A DNA stretch of 64,000 nt from JAGQOZ01 sp041399205 (GTDB taxonomy: Bacteria > Planctomycetota > Planctomycetia > Pirellulales > Pirellulaceae): positions 96,314 through 160,313 of the forward strand of contig JAWKTK010000023.1 of assembly GCA_041399205.1 (NCBI GenBank), given 5' to 3'. The position numbers were made by a program, and so were the translations under genes. Positions 10,071-20,000 of the stretch are shown one piece after another. How positions within the stretch are numbered: position 1 is the first letter of the stretch; each line of letters begins with the position of its first letter. Under the pieces are notes generated by a model. The model saw only the letters and a list, made by a program, of their open reading frames with translations. It did not search any database and was not told the DNA's origin.

Positions 10071-11309
10071 TCAGACAATTCGTGGTTCCGGTACCGGGAT
10101 AATGAACTTACCACCTCGGCTGCGATATTCCGCTTGCTGGCGCAGCACATCATCGGTGTAGTTCCAAGCCAACAACAGCACGTAGTCAGGCATGTCATCC
10201 AGCAATTTTCGAGGATCGTGGATTTGCAAATGATTCCCGGCGGTGTACCAACCATGTTTGTGTTGATTCACGTCGACAGCAAAATCCAGTAGGTCAGAAT
10301 CAATGCCTACGTAATTCAGCAGAGTAGTCGCCATGCCGCCGGCAGCTCCATATGCGGCGAGCCGTTTTCCTTGTTCCTTCAGAGTTTGCAACATGGTCAG
10401 CAACGCGTGCTTTACGCTTTGAACTTGTTCGGCAAAGCGTTGGTAGTATTCCAGTTGACCTACTCCGTTTGCTGATTCTCGGGCCATTAGATTGATGACC
10501 GACCAGTCAGGTTCTCCTTGATGTTCCACAAGAATTCGAAGCGAACCGCCGAAGGTTGGAATTTGATCAACATGTGTGATCGTTAGGTTGGCTTGGCTCA
10601 ATACCGAGTCAAGTGACATCAGCGAAAAGTAATTGGTATTCTGGTGAAAGAGGTTATCAAAAGCGCAACGTTCCACTGTTTTCACGATGTATGGGACTTC
10701 GATCACGGCCACGCCATTCGGGGCCAGCATTGATTGCACAGCATCGGCAAAATCGACGGGGTCTGGCGCCAGATTGAAGACATTGTTTGCCAACAAGACG
10801 TCTGCCTTAACCCCGTCTTGCGCCAATGACCGTGCTAAGTCGCGATTGAATAGACTGCACATGGTGGGAACGCCAGACTGACGAGCGAATTCGGCCGGAC
10901 CTTCGGCAGGATCGATACCTAGTACTGGAATTCCCTGTTCTGCAAAATGCTTGAGCATATAGCCGTCATTGCTGGCCGCTTCGACGACCAAGCTTCGCTC
11001 GTTCAACGCGTGCGAGGCCATAATATGCCGAGCGCTGTCCTGAAAATGCCGAACCAAGCCAGGCGACAACGATGTGTAGTAAACATAGTCCTTTCGATAT
11101 AGAACGTCGGGATCCACGGTCTCGCTTGTCTGTACCAATGTACAATCGGGGCAGAACATGATGTCCAACGAATATAGAGCGTCGGGACGATCTAAGTCTT
11201 CTTCGCGAAGCAGTCGTTCGGCAAGCGGTAGCTGTCCGTAGGACAAGATCAGTTTCAAATCAGCGCCGCAGGCGCGGCACGGAACGTAAGTGCCAGTCAT
11301 ATGTGTCAC
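10071..11309 (-). CDS. C-methyltransferase-like protein (zinc-finger N-terminus, SAM domain, Methyltransf_14-like end)
   Basis: 412 aa, intact. Residues 10-60 carry paired CxxC motifs (CRAC, CPDC) of the Methyltransf_13 zinc module. The SAM-binding motif is VVEAASNDGYMLKHF at about 105. The C-terminal domain (AYGAAGGMATTLLNYVGI; VDVNQHKHG) is typical of sugar C-methyltransferases such as TylC3 and NovU, which methylate keto-deoxy nucleotide sugars. It lies directly upstream of rfbF in the same direction and is paralogous to the genes at 12.1, 13.4 and 46.2 kb. The exact sugar is unknown. Confidence 0.85.
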   Translation of the reverse strand: MTHMTGTYVPCRACGADLKLILSYGQLPLAERLLREEDLDRPDALYSLDIMFCPDCTLVQTSETVDPDVLYRKDYVYYTSLSPGLVRHFQDSARHIMASHALNERSLVVEAASNDGYMLKHFAEQGIPVLGIDPAEGPAEFARQSGVPTMCSLFNRDLARSLAQDGVKADVLLANNVFNLAPDPVDFADAVQSMLAPNGVAVIEVPYIVKTVERCAFDNLFHQNTNYFSLMSLDSVLSQANLTITHVDQIPTFGGSLRILVEHQGEPDWSVINLMARESANGVGQLEYYQRFAEQVQSVKHALLTMLQTLKEQGKRLAAYGAAGGMATTLLNYVGIDSDLLDFAVDVNQHKHGWYTAGNHLQIHDPRKLLDDMPDYVLLLAWNYTDDVLRQQAEYRSRGGKFIIPVPEPRIV

Positions 11310-11367
11310 CTAACAAGAAATTGACAGAAATTGGTCAAAGAGAACGCCATGCGGCACTCAGCGCCGC

Positions 11368-12027
11368 TCAGTCAGTGGAAGCAACCACCAGTTTTCGCGA
11401 ATAGAATGCTTCCGCGTAGTGCGACCCGGTTTCCATTCCTCGCAAACGCAGCAGCGAATACAATGTGTCCCGAGTGAACCAATGTTTGGTTGTTTGACTG
11501 GTGAAGTGATTGATTGCTAAATGCACTTTCGATTCGCAAACGGATTTGTTTAGGGCCACGTACATATTTGGTTGTCCCAAGTCTCCGTCGTACTTGGGGA
11601 TTTCGTACTCCAAAATGGAATGAGCGCGAAACGTATTCCAAGTCAAATCGCTCACGACGCGGTGATCCTGATGTCGGTCGTCTCGGTAATGGGTCAGAAT
11701 TAAATCCGGATCGATCTCCCTTTTGAGCGTTTCAAAAAAATCCTTGATCTGTTCGCCTTGATAAGGGAAGTATCCGTCGCGAAACGTTTCCACGAGTATT
11801 CGCTTTTCGAGTACGGTCGATAGATAAGCGGTCGCGCTGGACTTGGCTTCGGCCGCGCGTTGAACGTTACCACTTAGCACGACCCAGACGACCGACGCCG
11901 TAGGATGACATTGCAACAGTCGTTGAATCGTACCACCTGCGCCGATCTCAATATCGTCGGGATGGGCACCCAGGAATAGAAACCGAGGAGACTTTACGGG
12001 CGTGCGTCGAAACAGAAAATCAAACAT
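11368..12027 (-). CDS. PIG-L/LmbE family deacetylase
   Basis: 219 aa, intact. The zinc-binding motif LGAHPDDIEIGAGG (His, Asp, Asp) is near residue 19, and a downstream HYRDDRHQDHRVVSD motif completes the family signature. Members remove acetyl groups from N-acetyl sugars on lipids, nucleotide sugars or small thiols. Placed between two C-methyltransferase genes in a sugar operon, it probably frees an amine on a nucleotide sugar before further change. Substrate is inferred only from context. Confidence 0.85.
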   Translation of the reverse strand: MFDFLFRRTPVKSPRFLFLGAHPDDIEIGAGGTIQRLLQCHPTASVVWVVLSGNVQRAAEAKSSATAYLSTVLEKRILVETFRDGYFPYQGEQIKDFFETLKREIDPDLILTHYRDDRHQDHRVVSDLTWNTFRAHSILEYEIPKYDGDLGQPNMYVALNKSVCESKVHLAINHFTSQTTKHWFTRDTLYSLLRLRGMETGSHYAEAFYSRKLVVASTD

Positions 12028-12083
12028 GAGAATTATTCAGTCTTCTGGATTGATAGTTTTGATTGCATGTCGACGTCCACACG

Positions 12084-13322
12084 TTAGTCGAGTACCGCGA
12101 GTTCCGGGATTGGAATGACGAACTTGCCACCCCAGTCGCGAATGTACGCCATCTGCGACATGATTTCGTCCTTCAAGTTCCATGGCAGAATGAAAAGGTA
12201 GTCAGGCCGAGTCTGTTTGATTGCATCGGGATGTCGAATGGGAATGTGCGTTCCAGGCAGAAATTTTCCTTGCTTGTGAGGACTGCGGTCGACGGTGTAG
12301 TCTAGAAAATCGGTGCGGATGCCGCAGTAGTTCAACAGCGTGTTGCCCTTTCCCGGAGCTCCGTAGCCAACGACTGACTTTCCCGTGTTTTTCGCATCAA
12401 TCAAAAAACTCAGCAGCCGACGCTTCGTCGCTTCCACTTGGCGATGAAATCCATCGTAATAGGAAATCGACTCCATCCCTGCTTGTGTCTCTACCATTTT
12501 CAGGCGTTCCACATTTGGAGCGGTTATCTCGGAAGCGTTCGCACTATGTGTCACAAAAATTCGTAGTGAACCACCGTGGCTCCACAATTCCTGCACGTCA
12601 AAAATCTTGAGTTCGTGTCGCGCGAAGATTTTTTCGACGGCCAAAAACGAAAAGTAGGAAAAATGTTCGTGATAAATGGTGTCAAATTGGTTTTCTGCAA
12701 CCAAACGCATTAGATGAGGAAATTCAATCGTGGCAACTCCGTGCGGTTTCAACAGCGTACGGATCCCCTGAACGAAACTGTTTAGCTCGTGTACGTGAGC
12801 CAAAACGTTGTTGGCGACCAATAGATCGGCTTGTTGTCCTTCGTCTCTAAGTTCTCGAGCAATCTGGTTGTCGAAAAACGCGACTCGAGTGTTCACACCC
12901 TTTTGAAGGGCAACTTGGGCGACGTTCGCGGCAGGCTCGATTCCAAGTACCGGAATACCCTTCGCGACGAAAAACTGTAGCAAATAGCCATCATTGCTGG
13001 CGAGTTCTAAAACCAGTGAATTTCCGTCCAGTGGCAATCGTTCGCAGATGTCGTTGACGTATGACTTGGCGTGTTCGACCCACGCATCCGAGTAGGAGGA
13101 AAAGTATGCATAGTCTGAAAATATTTCGGTTGGACTGACATATTGCTGCAATTGAACTAACAGGCATTGGTCGCAAACATAGGCGCACAACGGATAAAAC
13201 GGTTCCATGTGATTTAGTTGATGCTGGGCAAGATAACTTTCACATAGCGGCGACATGCCCAAATCGACAAAGACATGATTTAACGGCTTTTGGCAAAACC
13301 GACATTGGTTCTGGTCTGACAT
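12084..13322 (-). CDS. C-methyltransferase-like protein, second copy
   Basis: 412 aa, intact, with the same three-part build as the gene at 10.1 kb: zinc module (CRFC near residue 8, CDQC near 56), SAM motif VLELASNDGYLLQFF, and a C-terminal domain with VVGYGAPGKGNTLLNYCGI and VDRSPHKQGKFLPGTHIPI. By eye it is clearly divergent from its neighbour, so the two are not recent duplicates and may act on different positions or sugars. Expected product: a SAM-dependent methyltransferase of nucleotide sugars. Confidence 0.85.
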   Translation of the reverse strand: MSDQNQCRFCQKPLNHVFVDLGMSPLCESYLAQHQLNHMEPFYPLCAYVCDQCLLVQLQQYVSPTEIFSDYAYFSSYSDAWVEHAKSYVNDICERLPLDGNSLVLELASNDGYLLQFFVAKGIPVLGIEPAANVAQVALQKGVNTRVAFFDNQIARELRDEGQQADLLVANNVLAHVHELNSFVQGIRTLLKPHGVATIEFPHLMRLVAENQFDTIYHEHFSYFSFLAVEKIFARHELKIFDVQELWSHGGSLRIFVTHSANASEITAPNVERLKMVETQAGMESISYYDGFHRQVEATKRRLLSFLIDAKNTGKSVVGYGAPGKGNTLLNYCGIRTDFLDYTVDRSPHKQGKFLPGTHIPIRHPDAIKQTRPDYLFILPWNLKDEIMSQMAYIRDWGGKFVIPIPELAVLD

Positions 13323-13386
13323 GTACGAAATTCCTTAATAGAAGATTGGGAGAATATAGAATTGGAATCTCATGAGCGGCCTGACT

Positions 13387-14601
13387 TCAGGCGACTAACA
13401 GCTCACCGCAAATTCGGCGAACTTGAAGTAGATGCGCGACTTCGTCTGCATAGATTGGATTCAGAAGCAATATCAAACTGGGGTTAATCTCATTCAGTTG
13501 GTCGACGGACATGACCGGATGCCCCGTACCGCCGATGAATTTGCCGTGTTTGTGCGGGTTCATATCAACAGTGCTGTGCACCATCGTGGGGTCGTCTAGC
13601 GAATTTAGAAAACTGACCGTGCGTGCGCCCGGCTCCCCACACGACTACTCGACCACCTCGCTGGCATTGATCGATTAAGACATCGCGTAAACGCTGTTGA
13701 CGGTCATCCGTTTGTTCGACAAATTGCTCGACACAACTTCGGATGGCTTGAAGCGAATTCGTCGAAAGCCCTTTGCGGGGGCCGTATGAATTCGATGCTG
13801 CCGCTGGGGTGGCTTCAATTCCTAAGAATTGGCCATCATAGTCTTCAGTCAATTTTTGGACATCAAAACCACAGTCCTGAAAGAGCCAAACGAAGGACGC
13901 TGGCGAGTAATACGCGCAGTGTTCATAAATGATTGTCCAAGGTACGCCCGACTCCAATGCACACATCATGTTGGGCACCTCGAAGTAGACGCCCGTGTGC
14001 CGCGAACCGATTGCCAATCGTAATTGAGCAAGAAATTCGTGCGGTGCCGAAATATGTTCAAGTACCTGTCGGCATACCACAAAGTCAACGTCGTCGTCGA
14101 ATTGACCAGAGAACGCTTCTGGCAAGTTTTACACGTCCTATCTGTGCTGATTGCTTTAGGCTGGGATCAAAGCCTAGTCCCCAATTATTGCCCAGTCGAC
14201 ATAGGTGGCGAAGAAATTGGCCATTGCCACAACCGATTTCGACGATTTGTTTGCGACGCAAGTTATGCTCGTCCACCAATCGTTTGGCGAGCGACTGTGA
14301 GAAGTGGCGAAATACGCTGGAGTGGTCTAACGCATTGTCATAGGGTTGTTCATAACTCAGCAGCGACGGATCATACAGCGTGTTGGTTATTAATCCGCAA
14401 TAGTGGCACAGAGCCAAACGGATGTCGCCCTTTGGGCAGTGAATCGCATCGTGGCGATTGTCCCACAGGGCCCCAATATGCACAGGGATCTGTTGCATGA
14501 AAAAATGGATCTAGTTTCTTCGAACCACAAGCAATGCAACGTGGTTCCATTTTCTTAGACGTTCGTGTTTTGGTTGCGTTTATCGCATGTGTTCGGGTCA
14601 T
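13387..14601 (-). pseudogene. C-methyltransferase-like protein, third copy, three frameshifts
   Basis: Starts at ATG 14601 behind GAGGAAG. The zinc module (CIACGSKKLDPFF; CHYCGLITN), SAM motif (IVEIGCGNGQFL), middle part (VLEHISAPHEFL; YEHCAYYSPASF) and C-terminal domain (VVVWGAGRTHGQFSKF; VDMNPHKHGKFIGGTGHPV) are in successive frames, with breaks near 14,430, 14,110 and 13,600. Its closest relative in the window is the intact gene at 46.2 kb, which shares the CGxITN and VDxNPHKxGK motifs and a SxYxDEV end. The intact paralog may make this copy dispensable. Confidence 0.8.
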
Positions 14602-14694
14602 GTCTTCCTCACAGACTCGTTATTTAGAAACAAAAAGATTGAGACGAAAAGTGTTCCATAAAATCTTGGTCGATCCAGGGAAGTCTCGGAATCG

Positions 14695-16059
14695 TCAGGC
14701 CGAAATGATCTGTTTGCCTATTGAAGGTATGCCTTGCGTAGCGTTTCGCGTATCAACAATCAGGGGTGCGTATCGAACGATCAATTCGTAGTCAAACGCC
14801 GAATGATCCGTCACAATCACAATGCAATCCAATTGCGTTAGAAACGGTTCGCTTAGTTCTTGACTGTGCATTTCGGACAGTGCAATGTTTCGCATTTTGG
14901 GCAGGACCGGAATGTGTGGATCGCTGTACGAAACATCGGCACCGGCGTCTCGCAACATCTTGATAATCGGAAACGCTGGACTTTCTCGTGGATCGTCCAC
15001 GTCCTTCTTGTAGGCGACTCCCAAAACACAAATTCGACTGCCGCGAACCGACTTACTTTGCTCGTTCAACGCGGACGCGACTGATTGAACCACATGGGCT
15101 GGCATCGATGTATTGATTTCGCCCGCAAGTTCGATGAAGCGAGCGGTGAATTCATGTTTGCGAGCCAACCAACTGAGATAGAACGGGTCAATGGGAATGC
15201 AGTGCCCTCCTAGGCCGGGACCTGGGTAGAATGCCTGGAAGCCAAATGGTTTTGATTTGGCCGCTTCGATGACTTCCCAGATGTTGACGCCTAATCGCGT
15301 GAATAACAGCTTCAATTCATTGACCATCGCGATGTTCACACTGCGATAGGTGTTTTCCAATATCTTGCAGGCTTCCGCCACTTCGCACGAAGACACCGGA
15401 ATCACATCGCCCGCCACGTGTTCGTAGAATCGACAGGCCAATTCCAAACTTCGCCGGTCCATGCCGCCCACTACCTTGGGAATGGAACTGGCTGTGAAAT
15501 CGGGGTTACCCGGATCTTCTCGTTCTGGACTGTACGCCAAAAAATATTCTTCGCCCAACTGCAGGTCGTTGGCATTCAGAATTGGAAATAGAATATCTCG
15601 AGTTGTTCCAGGGTAGGTTGTGCTTTCCAATACAATTAGCTGGCCGGGACGCAACGCAGTGGCAATTTGCCGAACCGTCGCTTCGACGAACGACAGGTCC
15701 GGATCGCGAGAATCATTCAGGGGAGTGGGAACGCAAATCACCAAGACATCTGCTTCGGCAAAGCGTGCAAAGTCGCTGGTCGGTTTGAACTGCCGTGACG
15801 AAACCCAGTTTTGTATCCATGCAGCGGGAATGTGTTTAATGTAGCTGCGGCCCGACTTCAACGACTGAACCTTAGATTCGTCCACATCGAATCCCATGGT
15901 TCGCCAGCCCTGATCCACCAACGCTCGGATCAACGGCAGCCCGACGTATCCCAAACCAATGACGCCAATTACCGCTGTCTTGAGTTTCAAAGAATCATCA
16001 AGTCTGGTGAAGCAGTTCGAAACGGAAGTCGAAACGGTTGTTTGATGTAAACCTGTCAT
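14695..16059 (-). CDS. UDP-glucose/UDP-GlcNAc 6-dehydrogenase family enzyme
   Basis: 454 aa from ATG 16059, chosen over an upstream in-frame start because GAGG precedes it and it overlaps the previous gene's TGA as ATGA. It oxidises C6 of a UDP-sugar to a uronate using NAD. The Rossmann motif is GVIGLGYVGLPL, and the catalytic Cys lies in GLGGHCIPIDPFY. C-terminal features CVLGVAYKKDVDDPRESP and a second Rossmann half (YSDPHIPVLP) are complete. KPFGFQAFYPGPGLGGH resembles the WbpA/TviB (UDP-HexNAc) branch more than Ugd. It supplies an acidic sugar for the polymer. Confidence 0.88.
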   Translation of the reverse strand: MTGLHQTTVSTSVSNCFTRLDDSLKLKTAVIGVIGLGYVGLPLIRALVDQGWRTMGFDVDESKVQSLKSGRSYIKHIPAAWIQNWVSSRQFKPTSDFARFAEADVLVICVPTPLNDSRDPDLSFVEATVRQIATALRPGQLIVLESTTYPGTTRDILFPILNANDLQLGEEYFLAYSPEREDPGNPDFTASSIPKVVGGMDRRSLELACRFYEHVAGDVIPVSSCEVAEACKILENTYRSVNIAMVNELKLLFTRLGVNIWEVIEAAKSKPFGFQAFYPGPGLGGHCIPIDPFYLSWLARKHEFTARFIELAGEINTSMPAHVVQSVASALNEQSKSVRGSRICVLGVAYKKDVDDPRESPAFPIIKMLRDAGADVSYSDPHIPVLPKMRNIALSEMHSQELSEPFLTQLDCIVIVTDHSAFDYELIVRYAPLIVDTRNATQGIPSIGKQIISA

Positions 16060-17042
16060 ATGGTTCCTCGTTTTCTGTATTTCATGGATTGGATCAATGC
16101 GTCGCGAAATGGAATTGCAAGCTGCTTCAGCAAAACTTGGCGCCGTGCCACCACAGCCCATGACAACACCGTGCGGACCAGGCGGAGTTTCATTTGCGTC
16201 GGCAGGGGCGTTCGCTGTATGGAACAGATGTGCTCCCTAAGGACTCGCCATTCCGGAAACACAAAACGCGAAGTCAATGACGGATCGTAGAACTCTAAGT
16301 CTTTTTTGCTGGTGCCCACATTTCCCGAGTGGACTCGGCGGTAAAACAGCGGCTTAGCCACTTCCGCGAATGGGCCGTGCAGGCTAAGTTCCGCAAGGAA
16401 ACAGCGGTCGGCCGCCAAGTAGTTGCCAATCATGCGAGTTCGTAAGAGGACGCTCTTGCGAACCAACCCCAACGCCACGGTTTGGTTCAGCGGAATAGGG
16501 CTAAGCAACGCTTGAAATCTTGTCGCAATATCATTCGAATGCAATGGTAAAGGTGGTTGGCTTGTCGTTTTCAGGACCACACCGGATTCGTCAATAAGCG
16601 TTGATTGCGGGTACACCAACACGGTGTCCGGTTCTTGGGCCAGAACGTCAACGCATTCCTTAAGAAGATCGCAGTGCCAGGGGTCGTTGCCTGGTGCCCA
16701 GCGAAAGTATTCGCCGTTGGCCAGTCGAACGACATGCCGGTAGTTCCACGCCGCGCCTCGATTCTTGCAACATCGGTAGTAACGAATTCTGGCATCACAC
16801 GCTGCATATGCGCGGCAGATCTTTTCGGTCTGATCGGTCGACGCATTGTCTGAAATAATCAATTCAAAATCGTCAAAGGTTTGGTCGAGTATTGAATCGA
16901 GTGTTTGGGCCAAAAATCGCTGTTCGTTGTAGACCGGCATACCAATGCTGACGCGCGCGGCAACTCCGTTCGTCCGATTTTCCCGCATTCCTTTCTTGGT
17001 GTTCAGCAGCATCGTCTGGCTTGACTCGGTGGATGCCCGCAT
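16056..17042 (-). CDS. GT2 family glycosyltransferase
   Basis: 328 aa, intact. The GT-A fold N-terminus is clear: VSIGMPVYNEQRFLAQTLDS, then FELIISDNASTDQT. The position where relatives have a WAS-DDD type motif reads WAPGNDPWH, so only one of the usual acidic residues is in place. The C-terminal part holds a hydrophobic stretch but no clear membrane anchor. Its stop overlaps the start of the UDP-sugar dehydrogenase gene (ATGA), which suggests translational coupling. It transfers a sugar onto the growing lipid-linked repeat; donor unknown. Confidence 0.82.
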   Translation of the reverse strand: MRASTESSQTMLLNTKKGMRENRTNGVAARVSIGMPVYNEQRFLAQTLDSILDQTFDDFELIISDNASTDQTEKICRAYAACDARIRYYRCCKNRGAAWNYRHVVRLANGEYFRWAPGNDPWHCDLLKECVDVLAQEPDTVLVYPQSTLIDESGVVLKTTSQPPLPLHSNDIATRFQALLSPIPLNQTVALGLVRKSVLLRTRMIGNYLAADRCFLAELSLHGPFAEVAKPLFYRRVHSGNVGTSKKDLEFYDPSLTSRFVFPEWRVLREHICSIQRTPLPTQMKLRLVRTVLSWAVVARRQVLLKQLAIPFRDALIQSMKYRKRGTI

Positions 17043-17064
17043 TCGATAGAAACGAATCCGATTC

Positions 17065-20000
17065 TTAACCTTCCAGAGGCGGAGTTTGCCAAAGCATCTT
17101 TGGCCGAGTCACTGGTGTGCGCACCGTTTCGACAATCGCATCAATAACTCCGGGTAGTGCGGATCGAGGCGCCGGGCGATTGCCATTGCCATTGCCGTTA
17201 CCGTTGTCGGATGCGTTGCCAGGGAGCGATGTATGGCTATCCAGCCAATCTTGAATCGCGGCCATTAATTCGTCCGTGATATTCGAATTGTTGTTACTTT
17301 GCGGCGGACGCGATACTGGCGGCATACGGCCAGGAGCGAGTGTTCGAATCAATCCACCTCGGTTGTCAACATTACCTCGGCCTGTCATGACATTGTCCAC
17401 CGCAGCTGTTCGCTCGACCGTCACTTCTTGCGAAGATAGAACCATGTTACTTCCTGCCAAAGGCGTGACCGAAACATCACCAAACGTCGCGTTGACATAA
17501 TGTGAAAGCAATAAGATGGAACCGTTCGCAATATTTTCCACCGCACCGGTCTGTAGCGTCAGATCCCAGTTCGCTGGTTCGGCTTCACCTTGCGGCCAAA
17601 CTTTGAAACTGTACTGACTTCCCACGGACTGAGATTCTGCGCGTGCCTTGAAGACATATGTGACGTTATTCTCCAACGTTCTACCACTGGTGTCATCGAC
17701 CACCGAGATATACCCGTTGGACGCTAAATGCACTCGTTCCGTGCTGCCCGAACCGTCCCATCGGTAGAGCGCCAAGGCGCCGAATGGCGTGCCCCACGCC
17801 GGTTGCTTATTGTCTTCGACCGAATGTCCCGGCCAGCGAAGAACTAGCCCTACGGCATTGCGGTGGCGGTCGGGCTGCGGCGAAAGTCCGGCACTTGAAT
17901 GGTTACCGGAACCGTGACCTCAAAGTCCTCCCACAGCACATCTCCAATATTGATAGGCGGTCATACCCGGTGATCGTTGGTGACGTTAGTTTGTCTCCCC
18001 GTCAGCTGCCACTGCTCCGTCGACTGCTTGGGAAACGTCTGGCAAGTTGGTGACGTTGCTCCAATCAACCTGATATGGAAATTGGCCAAAGCTTGATTCG
18101 CAGTATAATTCACCGTCACGGTTTGTACAGGTTACGCGGTGCCGGTGTCGGTGATTTCCGTGATGACAACTTGATTCGCACCGACCAGTAGGTTCGTGAT
18201 AGGAATATCAATATTAGTCACCTAGCGACTCTAGTCGACGAGTGTCTGGGCCCATGGTTAAAGCAACATTGGGTCCACCGTTCAACGGAATAGGACAACG
18301 ATGCCACTCCCGTCAGCATCCAGACATTCCCAAGGACATTTACCCACGCTTGCGAGAGATTCCAGGTTGGCCAAACTTGTTGGCTTGTTCCGTTCCGGGT
18401 AATCAATCACAGGTGGGCCGGGGAGGCTGGACGGAAGCGAAAAGTGTCTTCGGCAAAATAAGCTGCCGACGTCGGTAGCTCGCACGGTAATATCTGCCGT
18501 GCCACTGGCTCAAACCAAGTTCAGCACCAAGGATGTACCAACAAGCTGAGTTACGACGCAAGCTGGAATTGGTATTGCTGGCAACAGACAGCGTCACGTT
18601 ACCGCCGAGTCCAGATCGATAAATGTGTTCAGCATCTCCAGTGTAGTTGGCGGCGGCGTTCCTGGGGAGTAACAGCACATCATGGATCGGGATGGCGACT
18701 TCGGGCGGTATGTTGGGAACGCCGTCTTCCGGAATGATTGAGGTGTCCGTGTCGAAGAAGTAGTCCACTTTCGTGGTATGTGCTGGCGTCACGCCGCCAG
18801 ACGGATAGTTACCAGCAAAGACACCGACCTGCGTTACATTCATTACATTCGTGAAGCTTCCTGCCGAATTCCAAACCCATCCATTGTCGCTGTACGACAT
18901 CGTCCAAAGGTCGCCAAGTCGGTTGACTCGCAAATACATCGGTGCCGTCACTGAAACGGGGGCAAAGATTCGCTGCGTTGCGACAGAATTGGTGATACTG
19001 GCGGCAAAAACATATATCGATGTTCCAATCGAAAAGAAGTCAAACCGCAAATAATTCCCATTGTCCTGTTGTACTAGATCCCTTGTTCCTGATAGCTTTG
19101 GTTGATGTCCAGTTCGAATTTCACCTCCAAACCCCATGTCCGTGTTTTCAGTAGGCTGCATCATGCGAGCGGCATTGTTCGAACTCCACGGTTCATGAAC
19201 CGACCCAGCAGGAACGTGAATCTCCCAGCAACGCATTCGCCGATCCGGCGCTTCTGTTGAATTGGTAAAGACGCATCACCGATTGGATCCACAAAAGTCC
19301 AGCGAGGATCCAGCGTGCCCGAATGAAAATCATCTGACAACGAACTATTCGTCGGCGAAACCTGCACATGGAAGGTGTCTTGGACAAACAGTAAGCTGGG
19401 ATCAGTGGCTCGAATAGTGATGTCAGCTTGTCCAGTCAAGTTGGCGGCATAGGCCAATGTAGCTGATTTCCATTCAAACTGGGCGTGACAAACTGGGCAG
19501 AGTGTTTGCGGTGATGGTCAGCGTCCAGGGTGTCCAGGTCGACATCAGTGGAAGGTGTTGGCCAAGTTGATAATATGTTGGCCGAATTCTTGGGCACGTT
19601 GACATCGGCAATGGGAATACTAACAACGGGCGGATCATTGACCGGTGTCAAGGTAACACGGAAAGTGTCTTCCACAAACAAGCCGCCCGGATCGGTGGCG
19701 CACGAACCGTCAAGTCGGCCGTTCCGTGAGCGTTGGCTGCGTAGTCTAACGTCAGCGTGCCGGCAGGGCTGTTAATGGCGGTGGATGTGAATAGTCCGGG
19801 ATTGGTGTTGGCGGGGACGAATGTGATCAGATTCGGGTCAGGTGTTTCCGCATCGGCAAACGCATTGAACAAATTAATCACACGATTGTTGGCATCTTCC
19901 GCATCAGTCCTCGGCCAGCGGCGACTGAATCGTCGGTGGCGAATTCAGTTTCGATCAGACTTTGGATTTCTGCGGCGGCACGAGGGCCTCGATTGTAGAT

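Noticed and set aside
17165..17215. Low-complexity GCCATT-type tract as a regulatory or CRISPR-like repeat
   Set aside because: It simply encodes an Asn-Gly linker at the end of the giant secreted protein.
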